Shown here: positions 28,367 to 37,548 of the stretch, in pieces
How positions within the stretch are numbered: the first letter of the stretch is position 1
How the letters are laid out: each line of letters begins with the position of its first letter
Assembly: GCF_003352835.1 (NCBI RefSeq)
Contig: NZ_QLVD01000030.1
Span: forward strand, 1 to 38,309
Reading direction: 5' to 3'
Source of the DNA: Ornithinimicrobium murale
Lineage (GTDB): Bacteria; Actinomycetota; Actinomycetes; Actinomycetales; Dermatophilaceae
DNA length: 38,309 bases
The notes under the pieces: generated by a model
Told to the model about the DNA's origin: nothing
The model's database searches: none
What the model saw: only the letters and a program-made list of their open reading frames with translations
Translations under genes and position numbers: made by a program

Positions 28367-29452
28367 TCAGCGCAGGGACCCCACCAGGGCGTCGAAGCGG
28401 TTCAACACCTCGGCCTTCTGCGGCTCGGGGAGCCAGCTCGCCACGAACGAGGCTCGTGCCATCTCGGTGAGCCGCTGAACTGGCACCCCGGCCCCGGCCA
28501 GGATGCCGTACTCCGCCAGCACGGTGGTCGGGAACATGCCCGGGTCATCGCTGCACGGGAACACGTTCAGCCCGGCCTCGAGCATCGCCAGGATGGATGC
28601 CCTACGCCACGGACGCCAGGACCTCCGCGAAGTGGTGGAGGCCACCGTGAACGCCACCTGCTCCTCACGCATCCGCGCCACGACTGCGTCGTCCTCCAGC
28701 ACGAAGTAGCCGTGATCGAGGCGGTCGCACCCGAGCACGTCCAGGCAGGTGACGGCGTTGCGCGCTGCGGGGACGTGCTCGGAGGTGTGCGCGGTGCGCC
28801 CCAGTCCTGCCTGCCCGGCGAGCCGGTAGGCGTCGGCGAAACGCTCCGGCGGCCCGGCGGTCTCCAGGTTGTCGAGGCCGATGCCGGCCACGTAGTCGTG
28901 CGGGTGTGCTGTCACCGTGCGCACCCACTCCAGAGCCTCCTCCCCCGTGCCGCTGCGGTCGATGGCGGCCAGCAGCCGGCCGGTCATCCCGAAGTCCCGC
29001 TCGGCCAGCCGGATCCCCTCGGCGTGTGCCTCCACCCAGCGTGCATAGCCCAGGTGCGCCAGGTGCTCGGGGATCATGTCGAAGGAGACCTCCAGGTGCC
29101 AGGTGCCCGCAGCGTGCGCGGCCTGGAAGGCCTCGTAGGTGATCCGAGTCAGGTCATCCGCGTCGCGGAGCACCCCTCGCACCCACTCCGAGACCTGGAA
29201 CAGCGAGTAGGAGGTCACCGGTTCGTCGGCCGACCTGCCCTGGGGCATCGGGATCCGCGTGCTGCGATACAGCTCGGGGTCCGGCGGGCGGGAGTTGATC
29301 GAGGCAAAGATCGTCTCGGGCGCCTCCGGCAGGTCGAGCTGCTCGCGGCGTGCCAGCTCGGCGAAGGTGTCCGCGCGCACGGTGCCCAGCAGGTGGCAGT
29401 GCAGGTCTGCCTTGGGCAGGGCGGTCAGGAAGGGGGTGAGCTCGTCAGCCAT
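28367..29452 (-). CDS. Adenosine deaminase family protein
   Basis: The 361-residue amidohydrolase has the TIM-barrel metal motifs: His18 and His20 in KADLHCHLLGT, a basic/acid pair in GTWHLEVSFDM, AHTSEH corresponding to HAGE, LDHGYF, and CSDDPGMF with the metal/catalytic Asp pair. The usual CPTSN...HP region is replaced by ASTTSRRSWRPWRRASI, so it is a divergent subgroup and the substrate may not be adenosine. ATG 29452 is 2 bp after the substrate-binding-protein stop, making it the last gene of the transporter operon. Probably cytosolic deamination of an imported purine-like compound. Confidence 0.85.
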   Translation of the reverse strand: MADELTPFLTALPKADLHCHLLGTVRADTFAELARREQLDLPEAPETIFASINSRPPDPELYRSTRIPMPQGRSADEPVTSYSLFQVSEWVRGVLRDADDLTRITYEAFQAAHAAGTWHLEVSFDMIPEHLAHLGYARWVEAHAEGIRLAERDFGMTGRLLAAIDRSGTGEEALEWVRTVTAHPHDYVAGIGLDNLETAGPPERFADAYRLAGQAGLGRTAHTSEHVPAARNAVTCLDVLGCDRLDHGYFVLEDDAVVARMREEQVAFTVASTTSRRSWRPWRRASILAMLEAGLNVFPCSDDPGMFPTTVLAEYGILAGAGVPVQRLTEMARASFVASWLPEPQKAEVLNRFDALVGSLR

Positions 29453-29454
29453 GC

Positions 29455-30531
29455 TCAGCCACCGACCACCTCTCGTGCGAACCGCTCGACCCACTCGGTC
29501 CGGTTCGGCACGATCTCGATCGGGTCGAGCGTGGCGTAGCCCGCGCCGGTCGGGTCGGCCGCAACGTCACCGACGACGGCGGTGAGTTCCTCGGGCAGCT
29601 CCACGGCCAGGTTCACCGGCAGGTCGCCGACCAGCTCGGCCGAGGACTGCTGGGCCTCCACGGAGAGCAGATAGTCGATGAACTGGTGCGCGCCGTCCTC
29701 GTTGGGCGCACCGACCGGGACCATCGCCCGATTGGTGGCCATGAAGCGGCCCTCGGCCGGCGGCGTCCAGGCGATCGGCTCGCCGGCGGCGATCAGGTCG
29801 GTGGCGAAACCGTTCAGCGCCACGCCACCGATCACCTCGCCCTGGGTGAGCAGGTTCGTGAACTCGGTGGTCGAGGAGTAGAACTGCAGCACGTTGGGGG
29901 CCCACTGCGCCATGGTGGTGAAGGCGGTGTCCACGTCGTAGGGGCCGGAGCCATAGGTCGCGGCGACGCCGGAGACGGTCAGCTGACCCGCGGTGACGGC
30001 GATGTCCGGCAGCGCGACGCGCCCACTGTGGGCCGGGTCGGCATAGAGCTCCCAGGAGGCGGCCTCCTCGGCGGTCAGCTCGTCGGTGTTGTAGAGCACG
30101 CCGTTGAGCTGGTAGCTGTAGGCCGGGCCCGAGTAGGCCTCGTCGATCGCGAAGTCGGCGATGTCCCCGAGCGCGGGCACGTCCTCGGCGGTGACCTCCT
30201 GGAACAGCTCCTCCTCGTCGGCGATGCCGGCGTAGGTGTCCGAGATGAGCATCACGTCGATGCCGGAGTCCTCACCCTCGAGCTTCAGCCGCGAGAGCCG
30301 GTCCGCGTTGGAGCCGGTGTCCAGCTCGACCGTGATGCCGGTGGCCTCGGTGAACGGGTCCACGACGGCCTCGGTGAACTCCTCCACCCCGAACGGGAAG
30401 GTGGACACCACGATGGTGTCGGAGCTGCCAGCCTCCTCACCGCCGTCCGAGCCGCACGCGGCCAGGGACAGGGCCGTGGTCGCGGCCAGGGCGATCGACA
30501 GTGAGCGGCGGTGGCGGTGCAGGGTGGACAT
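29455..30531 (-). CDS. ABC transporter substrate-binding lipoprotein (polyamine/opine-type)
   Basis: The 358-residue product has a lipobox in ALSLAACGS (Cys26) followed by a two-lobe periplasmic-binding fold: DTIVVSTFPFGVEEFTEAVV, DVMLISDTYAGIAD, YSYQLNGVLYNTDEL and EVIGGVALNGFATDLIAAGE. It resembles PotD/extracellular binding protein family 1. It captures the substrate for the adjacent permeases. Genes follow the order permease, permease, ATPase, binding protein, deaminase, all on the minus strand; AAAGGA precedes the ATG. The ligand cannot be told from sequence, but the deaminase neighbour suggests a nucleoside or purine. Confidence 0.9.
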   Translation of the reverse strand: MSTLHRHRRSLSIALAATTALSLAACGSDGGEEAGSSDTIVVSTFPFGVEEFTEAVVDPFTEATGITVELDTGSNADRLSRLKLEGEDSGIDVMLISDTYAGIADEEELFQEVTAEDVPALGDIADFAIDEAYSGPAYSYQLNGVLYNTDELTAEEAASWELYADPAHSGRVALPDIAVTAGQLTVSGVAATYGSGPYDVDTAFTTMAQWAPNVLQFYSSTTEFTNLLTQGEVIGGVALNGFATDLIAAGEPIAWTPPAEGRFMATNRAMVPVGAPNEDGAHQFIDYLLSVEAQQSSAELVGDLPVNLAVELPEELTAVVGDVAADPTGAGYATLDPIEIVPNRTEWVERFAREVVGG

Positions 30532-30563
30532 CAGATGGTCCTTTCGAGGGGGTTGGGCAGGGG

Positions 30564-31601
30564 TCAGGACTTCGGGGGAAGGCGCACCAGATGCGCATCG
30601 GGGGCCTGGACACTCACCCGGTCACCTGGGCGCAGGTCGGGTGCCCCGGCGGCGCGGGTGTCGGAGAGCAGGCGCACCATCTCTCCGCCGGGCGTGGCGG
30701 CCTCAACGGTGATCAACACGTCCACACCGCGGTAGGCGACGTCAAGGACGGTCGCGGTCAGGGACACTGCCCCGGTGGTGGCGGCCGGCGAGGCCTCGGG
30801 GGTGAGGACCAGGTGCTCGGGCCGCACCGTCAGCTCGGCGCCGTTCCCGTCGGGGATGAAGTTCTCATAGCCCAGGAACTCCGCCACGAAATGGTTGGCC
30901 GGTGCCGCAAAGACCTCGTGCGGGGCACCCTGCTGCTGAATCCGACCATCCTTCATCAGCACCATCTGGTCGCTCATCTCCAGCGCCTCGTCCTGGTCGT
31001 GGGTCACCAGCACCACGCTCAGGCCGGTCTCGGACTGGATCCGACGGATCTCGCTGCGCATCTGCAGGCGCAGGCGCGCGTCCAAGTTGGACAGTGGCTC
31101 ATCGAGCAGCAGCAGGTCGGGGCGGATCGCGATCGCGCGGGCGACTGCCACCCGTTGCTGCTGACCTCCGGAGAGCTTCTTGGGGCGGCTGCCGGCCAGG
31201 TGGCCCAGACCCACCAGCTCCAGGGCCTCGGTCACCCGGCGGGTCCGCTCGGCGCTGTTGACCTTGCGCAGCTTGAGGCCGTAGGCCACGTTGTCGGCCA
31301 CGCTCATGTGCGGGAACAGGGCATAGGACTGAAAGACCATGCCCAGGTTGCGCTTCTCCGGCGGAGTCCGGGTGCTGTCCTTGCCGCGGATGGTGATGGT
31401 GCCGCTGGTGGGCGTCAGGTAGCCCGCGAGCATCCGCAGGCTGGTGGTCTTGCCGCACCCGCTGGGACCCAGGAGCGTGGTCAGTTTGCCGTCGGGGATG
31501 TCCAGGTCGATGGCGTCGACCGCCGTGAAGTCACCGAACGTCTGGGTCACGGCCCGGAACTGGGCGGCCGGCGTCCCGGTCTGAGTGGTGCGCACGCTCA
31601 T
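30564..31601 (-). CDS. ABC transporter ATP-binding protein (PotA/FbpC-like)
   Basis: The 345-residue ATPase has Walker A GPSGCGKT (45-52), the Q-loop in MVFQSYALFPHMSV, signature LSGGQQQRVAVARAI, Walker B LLLLDEPLSNLD and switch His in VLVTHDQDEAL. A TOBE-type regulatory domain covers about 245-345. It powers the importer on the cytosolic face. ATG 31601 overlaps the upstream permease stop by 4 bp (ATGA). Typical full length for PotA/UgpC-like proteins. Confidence 0.94.
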   Translation of the reverse strand: MSVRTTQTGTPAAQFRAVTQTFGDFTAVDAIDLDIPDGKLTTLLGPSGCGKTTSLRMLAGYLTPTSGTITIRGKDSTRTPPEKRNLGMVFQSYALFPHMSVADNVAYGLKLRKVNSAERTRRVTEALELVGLGHLAGSRPKKLSGGQQQRVAVARAIAIRPDLLLLDEPLSNLDARLRLQMRSEIRRIQSETGLSVVLVTHDQDEALEMSDQMVLMKDGRIQQQGAPHEVFAAPANHFVAEFLGYENFIPDGNGAELTVRPEHLVLTPEASPAATTGAVSLTATVLDVAYRGVDVLITVEAATPGGEMVRLLSDTRAAGAPDLRPGDRVSVQAPDAHLVRLPPKS

Positions 31602-32395
31602 GTGTTGATTCCTCCGAAGATCTTGGCGAACCCCACGGTGCGCTCGGCGATGATGGCGATCACCACGGTGCCGGCGAGGATGAGCACCGACGTGGACGCC
31701 ACGATCGGGGTGTAGTTCTGCTGGACGTAGTCGAGCATCGTCACGGGCAGGGTGCGGAAGTCACGGCTCTGCAGGAGCAGCGACAGGGGCACATTGTTGA
31801 ACGAGGTGATGAAGCTGAGCAGCCCTGCGGAGAAGAGCCCGGGGCGCAGCAGGGGCAGCGTCACCGTGAAGAAGGTGCGCAGCGGGGAGGCGCCCAGACC
31901 ACGGGCCGCGTCCTCCACGGCCGGGTCCATCAGCGCCAGCGAGGCTCCGGTGACGCGCACGGCATACGGGAACATCAGCACGGTGTGCCCGATCAGCAGG
32001 GTGGACAGGTTGTCCAGGTTGAGCCCGATCATGAACTGCTGGTAGAGCGCCAGGCCGACCACGAGCTCGGGCACGATCAGCGGTGAGAGGAACAGACCCT
32101 CCAGCAGGGACCGTCCCGGCAGCCGGCCGCGATGGATCGCCAGCGCCACGGGCACCCCGAGCAGCAGCGCGAAGACCGCCGACAGCACCGCCAGCTGCAG
32201 GCTGGAGACGAGCGAGGTCATGAACGGCTTGTAGGCCAGGGCCTCGGAGAACCAGCGCAGCGACCATCCCTCGGGCGGGAAGCGCAGGGTGGACCCGGAC
32301 GTGAAGGCGGTGATCACGATGAACACCAGCGGCACGATCATCACCACATAGCCGAGCACCGCGAGCGAGGCCACGACCGGTCGACGACTCCTCAT
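31598..32395 (-). CDS. ABC transporter permease (PotC-like)
   Basis: The 265-residue integral membrane protein has about six helices and the EAA loop DAARGLGASPLRTFFTVTLP near 175-195 that contacts the ATPase. The N-terminal segment VVASLAVLGYVVMIVPLVF is the first helix. ATG 32395 overlaps the stop of the preceding permease by 4 bp, and its own stop overlaps the ATPase start. It is the second of two permeases that form the heterodimeric channel. Confidence 0.93.
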   Translation of the reverse strand: MRSRRPVVASLAVLGYVVMIVPLVFIVITAFTSGSTLRFPPEGWSLRWFSEALAYKPFMTSLVSSLQLAVLSAVFALLLGVPVALAIHRGRLPGRSLLEGLFLSPLIVPELVVGLALYQQFMIGLNLDNLSTLLIGHTVLMFPYAVRVTGASLALMDPAVEDAARGLGASPLRTFFTVTLPLLRPGLFSAGLLSFITSFNNVPLSLLLQSRDFRTLPVTMLDYVQQNYTPIVASTSVLILAGTVVIAIIAERTVGFAKIFGGINT

Positions 32396-33213
32396 TCCAC
32401 CCTCGCCTTCCGCCCGATCAGGCTGGAGATCGCGGAGACGGCAAAGACGAGCACCGTCATCACCATGGCGATCGAGCTGGCCGCGGCCCAGTCGATCGTG
32501 GTGCTGGAGTAGGTGTAGAGCTGGGTGGACAGCATCCGCTGTCGGGAGCCGCCGAGCAGGTAGGGCGTGGTGTAGGCGGTGACCGACCCTGCGAACACGA
32601 GGGTGGCCGCCACGACCACACCTGGCCAGGACAACGGCACCACGATGGTCCAGAAGGTGCGGGCCCGCCCGGCCCCCAGACCGCGGGCGGCGTCATCGAG
32701 GGAGGCGTCCACCTGGGCCAGCGCGGAGTAGCAGGCGACGATCGCCAGGGGCAGGAACAGCTGCAGCAGGCCGAGCACGATCGCCAGCGGTGTGTAGAGC
32801 AGCTGCGGCGCCTCGCTGACCACACCGAGCGCGACCAGGGCCTGCGCCAGCGCGCCCTGCGAGCCCAGCACCACCAACCACCCGAAGGTGCGCACGACGC
32901 TGGACAGCAGCAGCGGGAAGATCGCGATGGCGAGCAGCACCCCCGACCAGCGGGAGTTGGACCGGGCCAGCAGGTAAGCCGTCGGGAAGCCGAGCACCAC
33001 GCACGCGATCGTGACGATCAGTCCCAGGCCGAGGGTGCGGCCGATGATCGCCAAGTCGTAGGGGTCGGTCAGCATCTGGCCGAGCCGGGCGAAGACCTCG
33101 GCCGCGGCAGTCTCGGGCGGGGCGAAGATCATGATCACCGACGGGATCAGGAAGCCCGCCAGGAGCAGCACGAGGCCAGGGACCAGCAGCCACGCTAGCC
33201 GTCGTCCTCGCAT
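32392..33213 (-). CDS. ABC transporter permease (PotB-like), first gene of the operon
   Basis: The 273-residue protein has about six helices, beginning LAWLLVPGLVLLLAGFLIPS, and an EAA loop DDAARGLGAGRARTFWTIVV near 185-205. ATG 33213 follows GAGGACACG with a plausible ribosome site; a longer frame to 33285 would run through the operator. It is preceded by a LacI-type inverted repeat and is probably the first gene of the five-gene operon. Confidence 0.92.
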   Translation of the reverse strand: MRGRRLAWLLVPGLVLLLAGFLIPSVIMIFAPPETAAAEVFARLGQMLTDPYDLAIIGRTLGLGLIVTIACVVLGFPTAYLLARSNSRWSGVLLAIAIFPLLLSSVVRTFGWLVVLGSQGALAQALVALGVVSEAPQLLYTPLAIVLGLLQLFLPLAIVACYSALAQVDASLDDAARGLGAGRARTFWTIVVPLSWPGVVVAATLVFAGSVTAYTTPYLLGGSRQRMLSTQLYTYSSTTIDWAAASSIAMVMTVLVFAVSAISSLIGRKARVE

Positions 33214-33257
33214 CGTGTCCTCGCTGCACTCTGGTCCGTGGGCGGTCTCAATTGCAG

Positions 33258-33285
33258 ATGAAACCGGTCCCACAACCGGTTTCAT
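33258..33285. promoter_or_regulatory. LacI-family operator: perfect 11-bp inverted repeat, 6-bp spacer
   Basis: ATGAAACCGGT (33258-33268) and ACCGGTTTCAT (33275-33285) flank CCCACA. Each half carries one GAAACCGGT-type half-site, close to the GAAACCGGTTTC pattern known for LacI-family proteins. It lies 45 bp from the permease start and 69 bp from the LacI start, so it can repress both. Confidence 0.8.
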
Positions 33286-33353
33286 TCAATGGGATACTAA
33301 ACCAGACGCCGGGTGTGGGCGTCTAGCCCGTCTCATCGTGAGGAGAACGACCA

Positions 33354-34307
33354 GTGGCCACCCTGTCCGATGTCGCGGCGCGTGCCGGAGTCTCGAAGTC
33401 GACGGCGTCCCGGGCGCTGAGCACGCCGACGCTGGTGGCACCCGCCACCGTCGAGCGGGTGCTCGAGGCGACCGTGGAGCTGGGGTTCGTGCCCAACCGG
33501 GCCGCGCAGGGGCTGGCTCGGGGCCGCTCCGGCATCGTCGCCCTCGTGGTGCCCACCCTGACGAACGCGTTCTTCACACCGATCATCGGCGGGTCCCAGG
33601 ACCGAGCGGCCGAGGACGACCTGCAGCTGACCGTGGCGGTCAATGCCCTGGAGTCGGCCGAGGACCTGCGGCGATTCGAGCGGCTGGCGCGCGAGGTGGA
33701 CGGAATGCTGATCGTGGCCCCGCGCGCGGCGGACGCCACCATCGCGCACCTGGCCGGCCTCAAGCCCACCATCCTGGTCGACCGGGAGCTGGACCGGGTG
33801 GACTCGGTGACGGCGGACACGGCCTCGGCCTTCGCCCGCCTGGTCCACGCGCTGGCCGGGGAGGGCCACACCCGCCTGATCTACATCGGTGGCCCGGACC
33901 GGACCTGGCAGAACACCCAGCGAGAGCAGGCCGTCGCCACGGCAGCTGGGCGCAGCGAGGTCGAGCTGGAGACGCTCGGTCCCCTGCTGCCCACCTTCGA
34001 GGCGGGGGCCGCGGTGACCGAGCAGGTGCTCGCACTCGAGGCCTCGGTGGTGCTGCCCTATGCCACCGACCTGGGCCTTGGGCTCCTGCTGAATCTGCAT
34101 CGTGCTGGGCGAGCCTCCTGGCGACTGGACCCGGACGACGAGGGCCGTCTGGCGGTGGTCGGTGTTCCCGGCACACCCATGGTCGATGTCGATGGCGTGG
34201 CCCTGGGACGACGTGCGATGTCACGCCTGGCCGCTCTGATCAACGGTCCTGGCAGCCCCCCGCGAGCGGAGCGGCTGCCGGTGCCGGTGAGCTGGCCGCA
34301 GCCCTGA
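33354..34307 (+). CDS. LacI-family transcriptional regulator
   Basis: The 317-residue repressor has the classic N-terminal helix-turn-helix and hinge (TLSDVAARAGVSKSTASRAL then NRAAQGLARGRSG). A periplasmic-binding-like effector domain follows: IVALVVPTLTNAFFTPIIGG, LIYIGGPDRTWQNTQREQA. The effector domain is shorter and more divergent than in typical 340-residue LacI proteins. The GTG at 33354 follows GAGGAG. It is divergent from the ABC-deaminase operon and very probably binds the inverted repeat between them; the inducer may be the imported compound or its deaminated product. Confidence 0.9.
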   Translation: MATLSDVAARAGVSKSTASRALSTPTLVAPATVERVLEATVELGFVPNRAAQGLARGRSGIVALVVPTLTNAFFTPIIGGSQDRAAEDDLQLTVAVNALESAEDLRRFERLAREVDGMLIVAPRAADATIAHLAGLKPTILVDRELDRVDSVTADTASAFARLVHALAGEGHTRLIYIGGPDRTWQNTQREQAVATAAGRSEVELETLGPLLPTFEAGAAVTEQVLALEASVVLPYATDLGLGLLLNLHRAGRASWRLDPDDEGRLAVVGVPGTPMVDVDGVALGRRAMSRLAALINGPGSPPRAERLPVPVSWPQP

Positions 34308-34327
34308 CCCTGCCCTCGGTGGGACGG

Positions 34328-35020
34328 TCAGCGCAGCAGCAGGCTGACCACGGCAGCGAGGATCACGGTGTTGAAGCCGAAGGCCAGGACGCTGTGGCCG
34401 GTGACGGTCCGGCGCATCCGCGGGGTCCGGATCTGGACGTCGCTGGCGGCGAACGTGGTGGAGATGCCAACACTGAAGTACAGGTAGTCCGTCCAACTGC
34501 GACGCTCGGCCTCCCCGGGGAAGGCCAGCTCGTGGTAGCCCGAGCGGGCGTCCTTCATCAGGTAGGCCACGCTGTAGGACAGCACCACCGTCGACCACGC
34601 GCCCACCACCATGACCGCCACCAGCAGGCCCCCGACCGCCGGCGGGAACAGTCCCTCGCTCAGGGCCCGGGGGTACCAGAAGACCCCGAGCGCCAGCGCG
34701 ATGACACTGACGCCCTGAGCGGTGCCGGGGCCGGGGTGGGTCCCGAGGATGTAGTGGCTGTACCAGTTTCCGGGCCGGGACGCCTCGGCCCACCCGAGGT
34801 AGCGGGCCGGAGAGGTCCGGGAGAAGGCCAGGAACGTGCCAAGCACATAGGTCACCAGGTAGCTGGCCAGCACCAGCAGGAGCAGGATCTCCAGCTGATC
34901 GCCGGGCGACTCCCCGCGGGCGCCCAGCACCAGGGCTGCCCCCACACCGACCCCCGCCCCCGTGGCCATCGCGACATAGCTGCGCCGGCCCTCGGCCAGC
35001 CAGCCCCCCGGCATACTCAC
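34328..35020 (-). CDS. DUF1345 family membrane protein
   Basis: The 230-residue protein has about five hydrophobic segments. The DUF1345 C-terminal signature is present: [20 protein letters not shown], then [18 protein letters not shown] and a final helix ending LLLR. Function unknown; localisation is the cytoplasmic membrane. The GTG at 35020 overlaps the mnmA stop (GTGA), and an ATG at 35014 two codons later is the alternative. It is probably translated from the mnmA transcript. It converges on lacI with 20 bp between stops and no visible terminator. Confidence 0.85.
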   Translation of the reverse strand: MSMPGGWLAEGRRSYVAMATGAGVGVGAALVLGARGESPGDQLEILLLLVLASYLVTYVLGTFLAFSRTSPARYLGWAEASRPGNWYSHYILGTHPGPGTAQGVSVIALALGVFWYPRALSEGLFPPAVGGLLVAVMVVGAWSTVVLSYSVAYLMKDARSGYHELAFPGEAERRSWTDYLYFSVGISTTFAASDVQIRTPRMRRTVTGHSVLAFGFNTVILAAVVSLLLR

Positions 35021-36123
35021 CGCCTGGTGCTCGTCCCCGTCGCGGCGATGGTCGCCGAGCCGACCACGCGCGTCCCGTCGTAGAGCACCACGGACTGGCC
35101 AGGGGCCACGCCGCGGATCCGGCGCTCCAGCCGCACCTCGACGTTGTCGCCGTCGGCCCAGGCCGTCGCCGGGATCTCCTCACCGTGCGCCCGGACCTGC
35201 GCGCCGACCGACACGATGCCTTCCGGGGCCGGACCGCACCACCGGGCGTGGTCACCGGTGATCTCGTCGAAACCGAGCAGCTCCGCGGTGCCCACGACGA
35301 CCTGGTTGGACTCCGGACGCGTCTCGACGACATAGCGCTTGGCGCCGTCGGCCGCGGGGACCTTCAGGCCGAGCCCCCGCCGCTGGCCCACGGTGTAGCC
35401 GAACGACCCTCCGTGCTCACCCAGGACGGTGCCCTCGGTGTCGACGATCTCGCCCTTCTGCTCGCCCAGCCGGCCGGCGAGCCAACCTCGGGTGTCGCCG
35501 TCGGCGATGAAGCAGATGTCGTGGCTGTCCGGCTTCTTGGCGACCGAGAAGCCTCGCTCGGCGGCCTCGGCGCGGATGTCCGGCTTGGTGGTGTCCCCGA
35601 GCGGGAAGAACGCGCGCTCCAGCTGCTCGGCGTCCAGCACCCCGAGCACGTAGGACTGGTCCTTGGCCATGTCCACTGCCCGGTGCAGCTCACGCCGGAT
35701 CCCGTGCGGCGCAGCAGGATCGGCAGCCTCGTGGATCTGGGCGTAGTGACCGGTGGCGACCGCGTCGAAGCCCAGGGCGAGGGCCTTGTCCAGGAGCGCG
35801 GAGAACTTGATCTTCTCGTTGCAGCGCAGGCACGGGTTGGGGGTGCGGCCGGCAGCGTACTCGGCCACGAAGTCCTCGACCACGTCCTGCTTGAACCGCT
35901 CCGCCATGTCCCAGACGTAGAACGGGATGCCCAGCCTGTCCGCCACCCGCCGGGCGTCGCCGGCGTCCTCGATCGTGCAGCAGCCCCGGGCGCTCTCGCG
36001 CAGGGTGGCGGCCGACTGGCTCAGCGCGAGGTGGACGCCGACCACCTCGTGCCCGGCCTCGAGCATCCGGGACGCGGCGACGGCGGAGTCCACCCCGCCG
36101 CTCATCGCGGCGACGACGCGCAT
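35017..36123 (-). CDS. mnmA: tRNA-specific 2-thiouridylase MnmA
   Basis: Inserts sulfur at position 2 of the wobble uridine in tRNA Lys, Glu and Gln. The 368-residue product has the PP-loop SGGVDS (8-13), catalytic pair Cys98 (NPCLRCN) and Cys204 (SHDICFI), TGHYAQ, KDQSYVL and [12 protein letters not shown], then the C-terminal barrel. Two ATGs lie at 36126 and 36123, overlapping the cysteine desulfurase stop. GGGAGG is better spaced for 36123. It takes sulfur from the desulfurase encoded just upstream. High certainty. Confidence 0.97.
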   Translation of the reverse strand: MRVVAAMSGGVDSAVAASRMLEAGHEVVGVHLALSQSAATLRESARGCCTIEDAGDARRVADRLGIPFYVWDMAERFKQDVVEDFVAEYAAGRTPNPCLRCNEKIKFSALLDKALALGFDAVATGHYAQIHEAADPAAPHGIRRELHRAVDMAKDQSYVLGVLDAEQLERAFFPLGDTTKPDIRAEAAERGFSVAKKPDSHDICFIADGDTRGWLAGRLGEQKGEIVDTEGTVLGEHGGSFGYTVGQRRGLGLKVPAADGAKRYVVETRPESNQVVVGTAELLGFDEITGDHARWCGPAPEGIVSVGAQVRAHGEEIPATAWADGDNVEVRLERRIRGVAPGQSVVLYDGTRVVGSATIAATGTSTRR

Positions 36124-37325
36124 CATGACCTCCCGGTCGCGCCCCGCGCCCGGCGAGCCCGGTCGATGGCGCCGGGCAGCGCGGCGAGGAGGGCGTCCAC
36201 GTCGGCGTCGGTGGAGGTGCGACCCAGGGTCAGGCGCAACGACCCGCGGGCGTCGGTCTCCTCGACCCCCATCGCGAGGAGCACGTGGCTGGGCTGCGGC
36301 ACGCCGGCCTGGCAGGCCGAGCCGGTCGAGCACTGCACACCGGCGGCGTCGAGCAGGTAGAGCAGGGAGTCCCCGTCGCAGCCGGGGACGCGCAGGTGGG
36401 CGTTGGCGGGCAGGCGTCGGGTGCCGTCACCGGGCTCCCAGGGGCCGCTCACCTCGATGGTGGGGTCCAGGTCGAGCGCACCCTGGATCAGGCGGTCGCG
36501 TAGGCCAACCATGGTCTTGGCGCTGAGCTCCTGCTCGGCCACGGCCATCCGGACCGCGACAGCCAGCCCGGCGATCGCGGGCGTGTCCAGGGTGCCGCTG
36601 CGCAGCTGCCGCTCCTGGCCACCGCCGTGGGTGAGCGGGACGGGACTCTGGTCGCGACCGGCCACCAGCACCCCCACACCCATCGGGCCGCCGATCTTGT
36701 GCCCGCTGAGGGAGACCAGATCCGCGCCGACATCGCCGAGCGTCAGCGGGAGCTGTCCCAGCGCCTGCACGGCGTCGGTGTGGAAGGGCACCCCATGCTT
36801 CCTGGCGAGGCTGGCCAGCTCCGCCACCGGCTGCACGGTGCCGACCTCGTTGTTGGCCCACATCACGCTGACCAGCGCGGCCCGGTCGGCGTGCTCGTCC
36901 AGGGCCGCCGCCAGGGCCTGCGACGTGATCCGTCCGAGGCCGTCGGGCTCCAGCCAGGCGACCTCGGCCTCGTGCTCCAGCACCAGGTGCTCGACGGGGT
37001 CGAGCACGGCGTGGTGCTCGATGGAGCTGACGATGAGCAGGTCGCGCCCGGTGCCGTTCTCGAAATGGTGGAACCAAGTGCCCTTGACCGCCATGTTGTC
37101 CGACTCGGTGCCCCCGGAGGTGAAGATCACCTCCGAGGGGCGGACCCCCAGGTCACTGGCGATGGACTCGCGCGACTCCTCGACGACCCGCCGGGCGTCG
37201 CGCCCCGAGCCGTGCAGCGAGCTGGCGTTGCCCAGACGCCCCATCTGCTCCACCACGGCCTCAATGACCTCGGGTAGGGCCGAGGTCGTCGCGGCGTGGT
37301 CGAGGTAGGCGGGGGCATCGGACAC
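36123..37325 (-). CDS. Cysteine desulfurase (NifS/IscS-like)
   Basis: This PLP enzyme releases sulfur from cysteine as an enzyme persulfide. The 400-residue protein shows AYLDHAATT at the start, [29 protein letters not shown], the PLP-binding Lys210 in [10 protein letters not shown], and the active-site loop with Cys338 in STGSACQAG. It is translationally coupled to mnmA, as expected for tRNA thiolation. GTG 37325 gives the conserved N terminus; an ATG at 37337 would add four residues. The second array of the 21-bp motif lies just upstream. Confidence 0.95.
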   Translation of the reverse strand: MSDAPAYLDHAATTSALPEVIEAVVEQMGRLGNASSLHGSGRDARRVVEESRESIASDLGVRPSEVIFTSGGTESDNMAVKGTWFHHFENGTGRDLLIVSSIEHHAVLDPVEHLVLEHEAEVAWLEPDGLGRITSQALAAALDEHADRAALVSVMWANNEVGTVQPVAELASLARKHGVPFHTDAVQALGQLPLTLGDVGADLVSLSGHKIGGPMGVGVLVAGRDQSPVPLTHGGGQERQLRSGTLDTPAIAGLAVAVRMAVAEQELSAKTMVGLRDRLIQGALDLDPTIEVSGPWEPGDGTRRLPANAHLRVPGCDGDSLLYLLDAAGVQCSTGSACQAGVPQPSHVLLAMGVEETDARGSLRLTLGRTSTDADVDALLAALPGAIDRARRARGATGRS

Positions 37326-37350
37326 GCCCCCTATCATCCCACCGGGCCCG

Positions 37351-37444
37351 CCTCCCCCAAATTTGAGGGAGGTTCGGACCACCAGATCACCAATTTTGGG
37401 GAGGTTCGGACCGCCAGGCAACCATTCTTGGGGAGGTTCGGACC
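37351..37444. repeat. Array 2: three copies of the 21-bp motif plus an inverted half-copy
   Basis: Plus-strand copies at 37360-37380, 37392-37412 and 37424-37444 have an exact 32-bp period. The first is preceded by a reversed half-motif, giving the near-palindrome 37351-37372 (CCTCCC...GGGAGG). The array begins 26 bp upstream of the cysteine desulfurase GTG. Read on the coding strand, the motif has the same orientation as the gene-proximal copies of array 1. Confidence 0.85.
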
Positions 37445-37497
37445 GGGGCCCTGTGCACCCTGGCGACCACTCGGCATACGGCCCTCTGCACACACGC

Positions 37498-37529
37498 CGG
37501 CCCCGGCGCTCAGGTGCGCGCCGGGGCCG
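37498..37529 (-). terminator. Strong hairpin downstream of etfA
   Basis: A perfect 11-bp GC stem (CGGCCCCGGCG-type at 37498-37508 with 37519-37529) and 10-nt loop lie 20 bp after the etfA stop. No T-tract, as is common in high-GC genomes. It should separate etfA transcription from the cysteine desulfurase gene. Confidence 0.65.
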
Positions 37530-37548
37530 ATCCGTGTGTCTGTGGCGG

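Noticed and set aside
25707..37444. The two periodic repeat arrays as CRISPR loci
   Set aside because: Spacers are only about 10-11 bp, orientation is mixed in the first array, and no cas genes are present.
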